Source of the DNA: Tatumella terrea | GTDB lineage: Bacteria > Pseudomonadota > Gammaproteobacteria > Enterobacterales > Enterobacteriaceae | DNA: 64,000 nucleotides | Assembly (NCBI RefSeq): GCF_039523755.1 | Contig: NZ_BAAAFX010000025.1 | Coordinates: forward strand, 1-64,000 | Reading direction: 5' to 3' | Shown here: positions 43,775-52,428 of the stretch, piece by piece | Layout: the number at the start of each line of letters is the position of its first letter | Position numbering within the stretch: the first letter of the stretch is position 1 | The notes under the pieces: model-generated | The model's input: the letters and a program-made list of their open reading frames with translations, nothing else | Databases searched by the model: none | What the model was told of the DNA's origin: nothing | Made by a program: the position numbers and the translations under genes

Positions 43775-43798
43775 AGACATTTAGCCATCCAGAAGTCC
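43775..43798. promoter_or_regulatory. MetJ-like operator upstream of ribose-type ABC operon
   Basis: Three adjacent in-register 8-mers, AGACATTT, AGCCATCC and AGAAGTCC, match AGACGTCT at six, five and six of eight positions. They end 99 bp upstream of the ATPase start codon, a usual distance for a promoter operator. The spacing is exactly that of MetJ sites, and two stronger sites lie in the mtn cluster nearby. Confidence 0.55.
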
Positions 43799-43948
43799 GG
43801 TGATATAAGTCGAAATCACCTGCCTCAGCCGGTGTGGTGGTAGAAAACATTGTGTGAGAATCTTTAGGTAGCGATAAGTGCTGTCATTCTGCCTTGAGCT
43901 TACACTTAATCCGTTACGCTATGCCCGGGGTAAGTGAGGAGCAGGGAT

Positions 43949-43979
43949 GAAAAAAAACCAGAGACGAGGCTCTGGTTTT
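43949..43979 (-). terminator. pepD intrinsic terminator
   Basis: AAACCAGAG pairs with CTCTGGTTT across a six-base loop, with a run of As on the left that becomes a U-tract for the leftward pepD transcript. Confidence 0.88.
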
Positions 43980-43996
43980 GAGGGGAAAGGGGAGAG

Positions 43997-45454
43997 TTAT
44001 TTGACAGGCACTTCTTTCAGAAGTCCGGTCAGTAACTTCCAGTAAAGATCAACGCTACCGATATGTACCTGCTCATCCGGGGAGTGAGGCCCGGTGATGG
44101 TTGGCCCGATAGACACCATATCCAAATGCGGGTACGGTTTTTTAAATAATCCGCATTCCAGACCGGCATGGATCACCTGGATATCAGGCATTTTACCGAA
44201 CAGAGACTGATAAATTTCACGGGTTCTGGCCATGATCGGTGAATCCTTATCCGGTTCCCAGCCCGGGTAGCTGCCTGAGGCCTCGGTCGTGGCGCCGGCC
44301 AGATCCCCCAGCGATGTCAGCGTATCGACAACGTACTCTTTTCCGCTATCAATCAGTGAACGGATCAGGCTCAGTATCTCAGCATGCGAGTCATTCAGAC
44401 TGACGATCCCGACGTTAAGCGAGGTCTCGACGACGCCCGGCACGACATCAGAAAAACGGACAACACCGTTTGGCGTGGCATTCAGTAATCGCAGAAATGT
44501 ATCACGGCTGTTGCGGGTCAGCGCTGTGTGCTCACTGTCGGTCGTTTCTGTCAGCAGGACGACATTTTCATCCTTCGGACCGGCTTCATTTTTCAGTAAC
44601 TGACGGGCGGCATTCACGGCCTGTTCAAACTCTGCCTGTTGTGACGGACTGAACGCCACAGTAGCGACCGCTTCACGCGGAATGGCATTACGCAGAGTAC
44701 CGCCGTTAAAGCCGAGCAGCTGGAAATCAACGCTTTTTGACAGGGTGACCAGAACACGGGCCAGCAATTTGTTTGCGTTGCCCAGGCCCATATGAATATT
44801 GGCACCGGAATGACCGCCACGCAGTCCTTTCAGCGTCAGGGTTACCCGGACACTGCCTTCCGCCAGGGGTTCACGCTGCACAGGTAAGGTCGTGACGGCA
44901 TCAATCCCACCGGCACACCCCATATAGATCTCACCTTCTTCTTCAGAGTCGGTATTGATCAGGATATCGGCCTGAAGCCAGTTGGCCTGCAGTCCGAAGG
45001 CGCCTTCCATACCGGCTTCCTCGGTCATGGTCAGCAGCACTTCCAGCGGGCCATGGGCAACGCTGTCATCGGCCAGCACGGCCAGAGCCGAAGCCATACC
45101 AATGCCATTATCGGCGCCCAGGGTGGTTCCCCGGGCTTTCAGCCACTCACCGTCGATATAAGGGCGGATAGGATCTGTCGTGAAGTCGTGGACGGTATCA
45201 TTATTTTTTTGTGGCACCATATCGAGGTGTGCCTGCAGTGCCACCGGGGTACGGTTCTCCATGCCCGGCGTGGCCGCTTTACGAATAAGGATATTGCCTA
45301 CGGCATCACGTTCATTCCACAGACCACGTTCATCAGCCCAGGCCAGAATATGTTGTGCCAGCGCTTCTTCATGGTAAGACGGATGCGGGATAGAACAGAT
45401 GGTTGCAAAAATATCCCACAAAGGCTGCGGGGTGAGCTTAGACAGATCTGACAT
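43997..45454 (-). CDS. pepD: Aminoacyl-histidine dipeptidase (peptidase D)
   Basis: A 485-residue cytosolic M20-family Xaa-His dipeptidase, same length as E. coli PepD, cleaving carnosine-like and other dipeptides. Metal ligands lie in VALQAHLDMVPQKN (H and D near residues 77-79), GADNGIGMASALAV, TMTEEAGMEGAFGL, NTDSEEEGEIYMGC and the C-terminal HAGLECGLF and GPHSPDEQVH. A large lid domain occupies the middle. It is divergent from gpt across 253 bp, as in E. coli. Confidence 0.96.
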   Translation of the reverse strand: MSDLSKLTPQPLWDIFATICSIPHPSYHEEALAQHILAWADERGLWNERDAVGNILIRKAATPGMENRTPVALQAHLDMVPQKNNDTVHDFTTDPIRPYIDGEWLKARGTTLGADNGIGMASALAVLADDSVAHGPLEVLLTMTEEAGMEGAFGLQANWLQADILINTDSEEEGEIYMGCAGGIDAVTTLPVQREPLAEGSVRVTLTLKGLRGGHSGANIHMGLGNANKLLARVLVTLSKSVDFQLLGFNGGTLRNAIPREAVATVAFSPSQQAEFEQAVNAARQLLKNEAGPKDENVVLLTETTDSEHTALTRNSRDTFLRLLNATPNGVVRFSDVVPGVVETSLNVGIVSLNDSHAEILSLIRSLIDSGKEYVVDTLTSLGDLAGATTEASGSYPGWEPDKDSPIMARTREIYQSLFGKMPDIQVIHAGLECGLFKKPYPHLDMVSIGPTITGPHSPDEQVHIGSVDLYWKLLTGLLKEVPVK

Positions 45455-45707
45455 GATTCAGTCTCCTGTGCTGACGCCGGCAAAGAAAGATCCGGCAGGA
45501 AAAAGGGTTAAGAAAAGCGAAAACAGAGGCTTTCGGCATACCTCCAGAATACCACTGTTTACCGGCCGGGGGAGGAACAGGGCAGGAAAAAAAGCCTCAG
45601 GATGCAGCGGATGCTGGTTTTTAGCTCATCATATCCTTATAATCCCGCGCAAACTTTTTCACCTTGCACTTAAATTAGGCTTTTTGATTGGCCGGGATTC
45701 CTAAAAA

Positions 45708-46166
45708 ATGAGCGAAAAATACGTTGTCACCTGGGACATGTTACAGATCCATGCCCGTACCCTCGCCAGGCGTTTACTGCCGGTAGAACAGTGGACAGGT
45801 ATCATTGCCGTCAGCCGTGGTGGTCTGGTTCCTGCAGCCCTGCTGGCGCGTGAACTGGGGATCCGTTATGTCGATACGGTCTGTATTTCCAGTTACGACC
45901 ATGATCATCAGCGTGAGATGAAAGTCGTCAAACGTGCCGAAGGTGACGGAGAAGGGTTCATCGTCATTGATGATCTGGTGGATACCGGCGGTACCGCGAA
46001 GGCTATCCGTGAAATGTATTCCAAGGCACATTTTGTGACCATTTTTGCCAAGCCGGCAGGCCGTCCGTTAGTAGATGACTATGTAATTGATATTCCTCAG
46101 GACACCTGGATCGAACAACCCTGGGATATGGGTGTGGCTTACGTTCCGCCTATCGTCAAAGACTGA
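45708..46166 (+). CDS. gpt: Xanthine-guanine phosphoribosyltransferase
   Basis: A 152-residue purine-salvage enzyme, same length as E. coli Gpt, making XMP and GMP (and some IMP) from the bases and PRPP. It is peripheral to the inner membrane in E. coli. The PRPP motif is FIVIDDLVDTGGTAKAIREM (near residue 83), and IIAVSRGGLVPAALLARELG (near 30) carries the dipeptide loop. It lies 106 bp upstream of frsA on the same strand. It salvages the same bases that feed the hpx degradation route, though the genes are far apart here. Confidence 0.97.
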   Translation: MSEKYVVTWDMLQIHARTLARRLLPVEQWTGIIAVSRGGLVPAALLARELGIRYVDTVCISSYDHDHQREMKVVKRAEGDGEGFIVIDDLVDTGGTAKAIREMYSKAHFVTIFAKPAGRPLVDDYVIDIPQDTWIEQPWDMGVAYVPPIVKD

Positions 46167-46272
46167 TTAATCTTTAAGTAGCATCCGTCTCACAGGATGC
46201 TACTTTCCTTTCCCCTCGTTATCGTCCTTCAGGTACACTCTCTCATCATCTTCCGGTTCCGGAGTTATGAGC

Positions 46273-47517
46273 ATGCAGACAAAAAATCTGAGTGAAGAAC
46301 TGTTTAAACCCCGCTTTGAACACCCTGAAACCTCCGCATTAGTCCGCCGTATCGCCGGTTGCCCCCCCGGGTCCGGATCATTCGCTGATAACCGATCGCC
46401 CCATTGCTGGTACCGGACGTTAACGCCTCTGCTCTGGAGCTGGCGCGGTATCTCACCGATAGAAATTAATGAGGTGTTGTCGCGCATTGCTGCCAGTCCG
46501 CTGGCCCGCAGCAATGAACAGTTACTGGATACCGTGCGGGGCTATCGTAACGGCAACTGGATTTATGAGTGGTCGGTACAGGCCGCCCGATGGCAGGAGA
46601 AGGCGAAGTCAAAGACGGGAGCCCTGGCAGGTGAGTCCTGGCTGCATGCGGCGAATCTGTTCAGCATCGCCGCCTATCCGCATCTTAACGAAGATGAGCT
46701 CGCGGACCAGGCCCGGGTACTGGCGTACCGCGCGTATGAACAAGCGACAACCTGCCTGAGAGGTGAACTCCGGCCGTTAAAATTCCGTATGGATGACGGT
46801 AAAACGGTCGATGCCTTTCTGCATCTGCCGGAGCAGGGTAACGCTCCTTTTCCTACCGTGCTGGTCTGCGGAGGGCTGGACACATTACAGCTCGACTATT
46901 TCCGGTTGTTCCATGACTATCTGGCCCCGAGGGGGATTGCGATGTTAACCATGGATATGCCGTCGGTAGGTTACAGCGCCCGCTGGCGACTGACGCAGGA
47001 TACCAGCATGTTACATCAACAGGTACTCAAACAACTGGCGGATGTGCCGTGGATAGATCATCGCCGGGTAGGATTATGGGGGCAGCGTTTCGGTGCCAAC
47101 GTGGCGGTGCGGCTGGCGTATCTCGAAAGCGGGTTACTCCGTGCGGTGGCCTGCCATTCGCCTGTCGTCCATAGTCTGCTGACTGAAGAATCACTGCAAC
47201 ACCGGGTGCCGGATATGTTTCTGGACATCCTGGCCAGCAGGATGGGGAAAAACACCCTGGATTATCCTACACTGGCGGCGGAAATCAGTGCTTATTCCTT
47301 AAAGAATCAGGGCTTACTGGGAAGACGGACCCCGGTACCGATGTTATCGGCCTTCCGTAAAAATGACTTCTACAGTCCGGAAGAAGAATCTCAGTTAATC
47401 GTTAATTCATCCGTGCAGGGCAAACTACTGCGTATACCGGCGTTACCGGCTATGAAGTCGCTGGTGGACAGCCTGCAGCAAATCAGTGACTGGCTCGAAA
47501 AACAACTTAAAAGATAA
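46273..47517 (+). CDS. frsA: Esterase FrsA
   Basis: A 414-residue alpha/beta-hydrolase, length identical to E. coli FrsA (YafA), which binds dephosphorylated EIIA-Glc and affects respiration versus fermentation. The fold is visible in FPTVLVCGGLDTLQLDYFRL and GIAMLTMDMPSVGYS. The usual nucleophile elbow G-x-S-x-G is replaced by GQRFGANVA (E. coli GFRFGANVA), so classical serine chemistry is doubtful. ATG 46273 is chosen because it is eight bases after GGAG and matches the E. coli start; ATG 46267 is too close to the ribosome site. Confidence 0.94.
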   Translation: MQTKNLSEELFKPRFEHPETSALVRRIAGCPPGSGSFADNRSPHCWYRTLTPLLWSWRGISPIEINEVLSRIAASPLARSNEQLLDTVRGYRNGNWIYEWSVQAARWQEKAKSKTGALAGESWLHAANLFSIAAYPHLNEDELADQARVLAYRAYEQATTCLRGELRPLKFRMDDGKTVDAFLHLPEQGNAPFPTVLVCGGLDTLQLDYFRLFHDYLAPRGIAMLTMDMPSVGYSARWRLTQDTSMLHQQVLKQLADVPWIDHRRVGLWGQRFGANVAVRLAYLESGLLRAVACHSPVVHSLLTEESLQHRVPDMFLDILASRMGKNTLDYPTLAAEISAYSLKNQGLLGRRTPVPMLSAFRKNDFYSPEEESQLIVNSSVQGKLLRIPALPAMKSLVDSLQQISDWLEKQLKR

Positions 47518-47575
47518 GTTGCGATTATTGTCAGGTTTGTTAAAAATTAACCTATCTTATTAAGGAGGATCAGTT

Positions 47576-47962
47576 ATGACATTACCTGGCGGACATTCCA
47601 GGGGACGCATTTTGAAGCGTTTGCATGAGTTAGGCCCTTATCTGAGAGAGGATAAGTGTGGTACTGAGCGTTTCTTTTTTGACTGTCTGGCTGTTTGCGT
47701 CAATGTCAAACCGGCCCCGGAAAAAAGAGAGTTTTGGGGATGGTGGCTGACGCTGGATGCAAAAGAAACGCATTTTTCTTATCAATATGCGTTCGGACTG
47801 TTTGATAAAGAAGGTCACTGGCAGGAAATGCCGATCAAAAAGGACGAAGATAAAGCCAGCGTTGAAAAAACCTTGCAGGCGTTCTTTCAGCGACTGGAAG
47901 CCCAGCTGGCCCAGCAGGATATTACCCTGCAACCGGCGGAAGGGGTGGTAAAGCCGGTCTGA
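47576..47962 (+). CDS. crl: Sigma-S activator Crl
   Basis: A 128-residue regulator that binds sigma-S (RpoS) and promotes its assembly with core RNA polymerase, boosting curli and stationary-phase genes. It matches E. coli Crl (133 residues): MTLPGGHSRGRILKRLHELG, CGTERFFFDCLAVCVNVKPA and REFWGWWLTLDAKE. The C-terminal third diverges and is more Gln/Glu-rich. AAGGAGGA lies just upstream of the ATG. It sits between frsA and the convergent porin gene, as in E. coli. Confidence 0.95.
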   Translation: MTLPGGHSRGRILKRLHELGPYLREDKCGTERFFFDCLAVCVNVKPAPEKREFWGWWLTLDAKETHFSYQYAFGLFDKEGHWQEMPIKKDEDKASVEKTLQAFFQRLEAQLAQQDITLQPAEGVVKPV

Positions 47963-48026
47963 CAAACAAGCGGACAAGATAAAGGGACAGTGCGATAGCC
48001 TGTCCCTTTGTGTACTTACCTTACCG

Positions 48027-49133
48027 TCAGAACTGGTATGTCAGGCCTAAGGCCACAATGTCATCGGTATTCAATGACAGGCGATTATCATTATTCAGGC
48101 GGTTAATTTTATAGTCCACAAACGCAGACATATTCTTGTTGAAGTAGTAAGTGGCTCCGGCATCGATGTATTTGACTAAATCCGCATCACCGATCCCGTT
48201 CTCGATATTTTTCCCTTTCGTCTGCACGTACCCTAGTGAAGGACGCAGGCCGTTTTCGAACTGATACTGTGCTACCAGCTCAATGTTTTGTGCGGTGTTC
48301 GCAGCACCGGTGACCTTCGTCCCGGTCAGACGGTTAGTACCGCTGATGGGGGTCATATTGCTGGTCTGGGTATAGATAGCGGCCAGATAAATCTGGTTCG
48401 CATCATATTTGATACCGGTACCCCAGGAGGTCGCTTTATCACCGTGACCATAGCTGGCTGCTTCCTGACTTTGTGTGCGGTCAGAACTGGTGGCGGCTCC
48501 CATCAGACTGATGCCGGTGTCCGCAATCCGGTACCCGAGCGAGGCACCGACACCATCGCCGTTCTGGCGGGTAATATCGGTGCGGGAGTTCGCGGTATTA
48601 TCATCATTTTTACCCTGATACTGAACGGCGAAACGTAATCCGTTCACCAGACCGAAGAAATCATTATTTCTCCAGGTCAGCAGGCCGGTGGAGCGCTGCG
48701 TCATATAGTTATCCGCACGTGCTGTGCCGTCACCACCGAATTCCGGGAACATATCGGTCCAGGCTTCCACGTCATATAACACACCATAGTTCCGGCCATA
48801 ATCAATAGAACCCAGGGTCGGGTTACGCAGACCGGCGAAACCGAGACGGGTTTTGTTACCGTTGCTGGCATCACTGCCTTCTGAATTCTTCAGACTGTAC
48901 TGATATTCCCACTGTCCATAACCGGACAGTTGATCATTAATCCGGGTGACCCCTTTAAAGCCAAGCCTGGCATATGACTGATCTCCGTCAGCACTGGTAT
49001 TGTCCGTGATATAATGTTCCGCTTTTACCTTGCCATAAAAATCCAGCTGATTGCCGTCTTTATTATAAACTTCAGCAGCATGGCTGACGGATGTCAGGCC
49101 GCATAATAAGAGTGCTAAGGTGCTCTTTTTCAT
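48027..49133 (-). CDS. phoE: Outer-membrane porin PhoE/OmpC family
   Basis: A 368-residue trimeric general porin with 16 beta-strands, 17 residues longer than E. coli PhoE. The signal peptide ends AHA/AEVYNKDGNQLDFYG. The constriction loop L3 motif is DMFPEFGGDGTARADNYM, and the C-terminus is IVALGLTYQF with the essential terminal Phe. Some segments (GQWEYQYSLKN) look OmpC-like. Its place between crl and proB and the Pho-box-like site upstream support phoE, an anion-favouring phosphate-starvation porin. Pore selectivity is not read from sequence. Confidence 0.88.
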   Translation of the reverse strand: MKKSTLALLLCGLTSVSHAAEVYNKDGNQLDFYGKVKAEHYITDNTSADGDQSYARLGFKGVTRINDQLSGYGQWEYQYSLKNSEGSDASNGNKTRLGFAGLRNPTLGSIDYGRNYGVLYDVEAWTDMFPEFGGDGTARADNYMTQRSTGLLTWRNNDFFGLVNGLRFAVQYQGKNDDNTANSRTDITRQNGDGVGASLGYRIADTGISLMGAATSSDRTQSQEAASYGHGDKATSWGTGIKYDANQIYLAAIYTQTSNMTPISGTNRLTGTKVTGAANTAQNIELVAQYQFENGLRPSLGYVQTKGKNIENGIGDADLVKYIDAGATYYFNKNMSAFVDYKINRLNNDNRLSLNTDDIVALGLTYQF

Positions 49134-49206
49134 TGTTCGGTATCCCGGTTATCAAATGTTGTTTTTCAAAAACTCTGAAAGCGCAGCCACGTTTTACTGC
49201 AGAACG

Positions 49207-49224
49207 GTGAACGATTTATGACAT
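49207..49224 (-). promoter_or_regulatory. Pho-box-like site upstream of phoE
   Basis: On the minus strand the site reads ATGTCATAAATCGTTCAC, matching 13 of 18 positions of the E. coli phoA Pho box, including an unbroken TGTCATAAA. It ends 74 bp upstream of the porin start codon. PhoB activation under phosphate starvation is inferred. Confidence 0.55.
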
Positions 49225-49367
49225 ACCGTTAATTAGTGAAAAAAAATGAAAAGAGTGATTTTATCGATGGACCGATGTTATCTGCAGATAAGCGCAGATA
49301 AAGGGTTGGATTCCGCGGCGACACCTGATAAAAGGGAAGTTTGTTTAATGTATAAATGGCAGGAAAT

Positions 49368-50471
49368 ATGAGTGGCAGTCAGACCCTTGTGGTCAAATTG
49401 GGAACCAGCGTGCTCACCGGAGGATCTCGCCGGTTAGATCGTGCACATATCCTTGAACTGGTCCGGCAGTGTTCACAGGCGATCAACGCCGGCCACCGGA
49501 TAGTTATTGTGACCTCAGGCGCGATTGCTGCCGGGCGGGAGCATCTGGGATACCCCGAACTGCCCCCCACCATCGCCTCAAAACAGCTGCTGGCCGCTGT
49601 GGGGCAAAGTCAGCTGATTCGGGTATGGGAACAGCTGTTCGGCATTTACGGACTCCATGTCGGACAAATGCTGCTGACCCGTGCCGATATGGAAGATCGT
49701 GAACGTTTCCTCAATGCGCACGACATGCTGCATGCATTGCTCGATAACCGGATCATCCCTGTCATTAATGAAAATGATGCCGTTGCCACCGCCGAAATTA
49801 AGGTGGGGGATAACGATAACCTTTCGGCACTGGCTGCCATTCTTTCCGGTGCGGACAAACTATTATTACTGACCGATCAGCGCGGGCTGTTCAGTACGGA
49901 TCCCCGGAGCAATCCACAGGCAGAGTTGATCACTGATGTGCATGTGATTGATGACGAACTGCGGATGATCGCCGGTGGCAGTGTTTCCGGGCTGGGGACA
50001 GGCGGGATGGCCACCAAATTGCAGGCGGCCGATGTTGCGTGCCGGGCCGGTATTGATGTCATCATAGCCAGCGGTAATGAGCCGGAACTTATCAATGAAG
50101 TTCTGAACGGGAAACCGGCAGGTACCCTGTTTCATGCCCAGAAAAACCGGCTGGAAAACCGTAAGCACTGGATTTTCGGTGCACCTCCGGCTGGCGCGGT
50201 CACCATCGATGACGGTGCTCAGGCCGCATTGCTGGAGCGGGGCAGTTCGCTGTTACCTAAAGGGATCACCCATGTACAGGGAGATTTCTCGCGGGGTGAG
50301 GTGATCTCTATCCGCAGTCAGCAAGGGCGGGATCTCGCACACGGTGTTTCACGATATAATAGCGATGCCCTTCGCATGATTGCCGGGCATCACAGCCAGC
50401 AGATCAGTGAAATACTGGGGTATGAATACGGTTCTGTCGCTGTTCATCGCGACGATATGATTGTCAGCTAA
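49368..50471 (+). CDS. proB: Glutamate 5-kinase
   Basis: A 367-residue enzyme, same length as E. coli ProB, that phosphorylates glutamate in the first step of proline synthesis and is feedback-inhibited by proline. The N-terminal amino-acid kinase domain (about 1-255) has SQTLVVKLGTSVLTGG, VTSGAIAAGREHLGYP and VPVIN-like IPVINENDAVATAEIKVGDND. A C-terminal PUA domain (about 275-360) holds AALLERGSSLLPKG. ATG 49368, with AGGA five bases upstream, matches E. coli; ATG 49356 adds four residues. It is 9 bp from proA. Confidence 0.96.
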   Translation: MSGSQTLVVKLGTSVLTGGSRRLDRAHILELVRQCSQAINAGHRIVIVTSGAIAAGREHLGYPELPPTIASKQLLAAVGQSQLIRVWEQLFGIYGLHVGQMLLTRADMEDRERFLNAHDMLHALLDNRIIPVINENDAVATAEIKVGDNDNLSALAAILSGADKLLLLTDQRGLFSTDPRSNPQAELITDVHVIDDELRMIAGGSVSGLGTGGMATKLQAADVACRAGIDVIIASGNEPELINEVLNGKPAGTLFHAQKNRLENRKHWIFGAPPAGAVTIDDGAQAALLERGSSLLPKGITHVQGDFSRGEVISIRSQQGRDLAHGVSRYNSDALRMIAGHHSQQISEILGYEYGSVAVHRDDMIVS

Positions 50472-50480
50472 GGAGCAGTC

Positions 50481-51734
50481 ATGCTGGAAATGATGGGTAA
50501 AGCAGCACGGGCTGCCTCATATCAGTTATCAACATTAAGCACGGAACAAAAAAATCAGGTATTGCTGGCCATTGCCAGCCGCCTTGAAGAAGAGTCTGCG
50601 GTAATTCTTGAAGCCAATGCCCTGGATGTGGCCACTGCCCGTGAGAACGGGATGGGTGAAGCCCTGCTCGATCGTCTGACACTGACCCCGGAACGTCTGA
50701 AAGGAATTGCGGAGGATGTGCGTCAGGTTTGCCGTCTGGCCGATCCGGTCGGGCAGTTAATAGACGGTGGCTTACTGGACAGCGGGTTGCGTATTGAGCG
50801 CCGCCGTGTACCGCTTGGTGTGGTGGGCGTTATTTACGAAGCCCGTCCGAATGTCACGGTCGATGTGGCCTCGCTGTGCCTGAAAACCGGGAATGCCGTC
50901 ATTTTACGTGGCGGCAAAGAAACCTGTAAAACGAATGCGGCAACCGTCGGTGTTATTCAGCAGGCACTGGCCCGGCATGGTATACCGGCGGGGGCTATCC
51001 AGTCGATTGATAATCCGGATCGTCAGCTGGTGGCTGAAATGCTAAAGATGGATCGCTACATTGATATGTTGATCCCGCGCGGCGGGGCGGGCTTACATAA
51101 ACTCTGCCGTGAGCAGTCCACCATCCCGGTGATCACCGGCGGGATCGGGGTCTGTCATCTGTTTGTCGATGAGACGATGGAAACAGAAGCCGCATTGGAC
51201 GTGATCGTCAATGCGAAAAAGCAGCGGCCGAGCGCCTGTAATTCTCTGGAAACTCTGCTGATTCATGAAAATATCATGGCGGCGTTTTTGCCTCAGTTCT
51301 GTCAACGGATGTCCCGCGAAGGGATCATCATCCATGCCGATGAGAATATTATCGCTGAGTTACGCCGTTATCAGGCGGATGTGCAGCCTGTTGCAGACGG
51401 TGAGTACGATGATGAATGGCTGTCTCTGGACCTGAATGTCAAAGCGGTAGCTTCTCTGGATGACGCGGTCGCGCATATTCGTGAACATGGCACACAGCAT
51501 TCCGACGGGATCCTTAGCCGCAGCCTGAAAAACGCACAAGACTTCATCAATAAAGTGGATTCGTCCGCGGTCTATGTCAATGCCAGCACCCGCTTTACCG
51601 ATGGCGCACAGTTCGGACTGGGCGCTGAGGTAGCGGTCAGTACGCAGAAGTTGCATGCCCGTGGCCCGATGGGGCTCGAAGCCCTGACTACCTATAAGTG
51701 GGTGGCCTGGGGTGACGATACACTGCGTGCATGA
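50481..51734 (+). CDS. proA: Gamma-glutamyl phosphate reductase
   Basis: A 417-residue NADPH-dependent aldehyde-dehydrogenase-fold enzyme, same length as E. coli ProA. It reduces gamma-glutamyl phosphate to glutamate semialdehyde, working with ProB. The catalytic cysteine lies in NAKKQRPSACNSLETLLIHE, and nucleotide-binding blocks VYEARPNVTVDVASLCLKTGN (split) and ILRGGKETCKTN are present. AAGGAGC precedes the ATG. In E. coli thrW tRNA, a phage integration site, follows proA; here only a terminator hairpin follows. Confidence 0.96.
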   Translation: MLEMMGKAARAASYQLSTLSTEQKNQVLLAIASRLEEESAVILEANALDVATARENGMGEALLDRLTLTPERLKGIAEDVRQVCRLADPVGQLIDGGLLDSGLRIERRRVPLGVVGVIYEARPNVTVDVASLCLKTGNAVILRGGKETCKTNAATVGVIQQALARHGIPAGAIQSIDNPDRQLVAEMLKMDRYIDMLIPRGGAGLHKLCREQSTIPVITGGIGVCHLFVDETMETEAALDVIVNAKKQRPSACNSLETLLIHENIMAAFLPQFCQRMSREGIIIHADENIIAELRRYQADVQPVADGEYDDEWLSLDLNVKAVASLDDAVAHIREHGTQHSDGILSRSLKNAQDFINKVDSSAVYVNASTRFTDGAQFGLGAEVAVSTQKLHARGPMGLEALTTYKWVAWGDDTLRA

Positions 51735-52428
51735 TGCCACTCAACGGGCCTCTGTGACTTCAGACTGAAAGGGAATTGATGAGCCGGCCAGAGGCATTGC
51801 CGGCTCATTTTCGTTCGGTGGCGCCCCCGGTCTCTTCCTGCTTCCCGCCTGTACTCTCTCTGTCTGCGGGGATCCTCAGCATCGTATCCCCGCAGATAAA
51901 ATGTCGTTTTATGCCACGCAGGCAGCCTGCGGCGGAATACTTCGCGGATGAGCACCGCCCCGGAAAGGTTCTGCACCTTCAGCCTCGCTATCTGTCTGCC
52001 TGAACGGGGAGATATTCCTAACGGATAAATGTGTCAGTATTGTCAGGTGCCGGATCAGATCACTGTATCTTTCACCGGACAAGGCAAGCCGGTAGCGGGT
52101 TTACGGAGCAGTGCTTAACAGATAAGCAGCACTGAATTATGTTTTTCAGGACCGTTTATTGATATGAAAATCCGTTCCCCGGGAACGTGCGCCGGGCAAA
52201 CCGGTGACCAATTTCAGCTATTTCCTCATGATTTAACAGTAGGTTATTTATTCCGGACTGTGCATAAAATTCCGCCAATTACACAGTAGTGTAAGGATTA
52301 CGTTAAAGAAAATAACCGATGCAATGACTGCTCACACTCTGCGGTCTTAAACCAGGAATAATCTTCGTTAAATATTTATGATTATTCGCCATAGTTACAG
52401 GCATATATTTCCTGTGAGGAACATAACT
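51735..52428. other. 0.7-kb gene-free region after proA
   Basis: No gene or tRNA is recognised. The left part holds the proA terminator. A second hairpin (CTGCGGGGAT, 51864-51873, with 51886-51895) lies at a GC-rich stretch. The right part (about 52100-52428) is AT-rich and should contain the promoter for the RcnB-like genes. Confidence 0.55.
51780..51809 (+). terminator. proBA terminator
   Basis: TGAGCCGGC pairs with GCCGGCTCA across a ten-base loop and is followed by TTTT, 45 nt after the proA stop codon. Confidence 0.75.

Larger units (their letters stand above)
43677..43996. other. Spacer between ABC operon and pepD
   Basis: A 320-bp region holding the upstream region of the ribose-type ABC operon, three MetJ-like boxes (43775-43798) and the pepD terminator. 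No open frame for a binding protein is present. Confidence 0.6.

Noticed and set aside
46273..47517. FrsA as a pseudogene because the serine of the hydrolase elbow is missing
   Set aside because: The E. coli homologue has the same GxRFGANVA replacement, so this is a family feature.
51692..51976. 94-codon minus-strand frame downstream of proA
   Set aside because: It overlaps the proA terminator and the end of proA and has no recognisable features.
51735..52100. thrW tRNA and phage attachment site after proA, as in E. coli
   Set aside because: No cloverleaf or tRNA-Thr sequence could be found; only hairpins are present.
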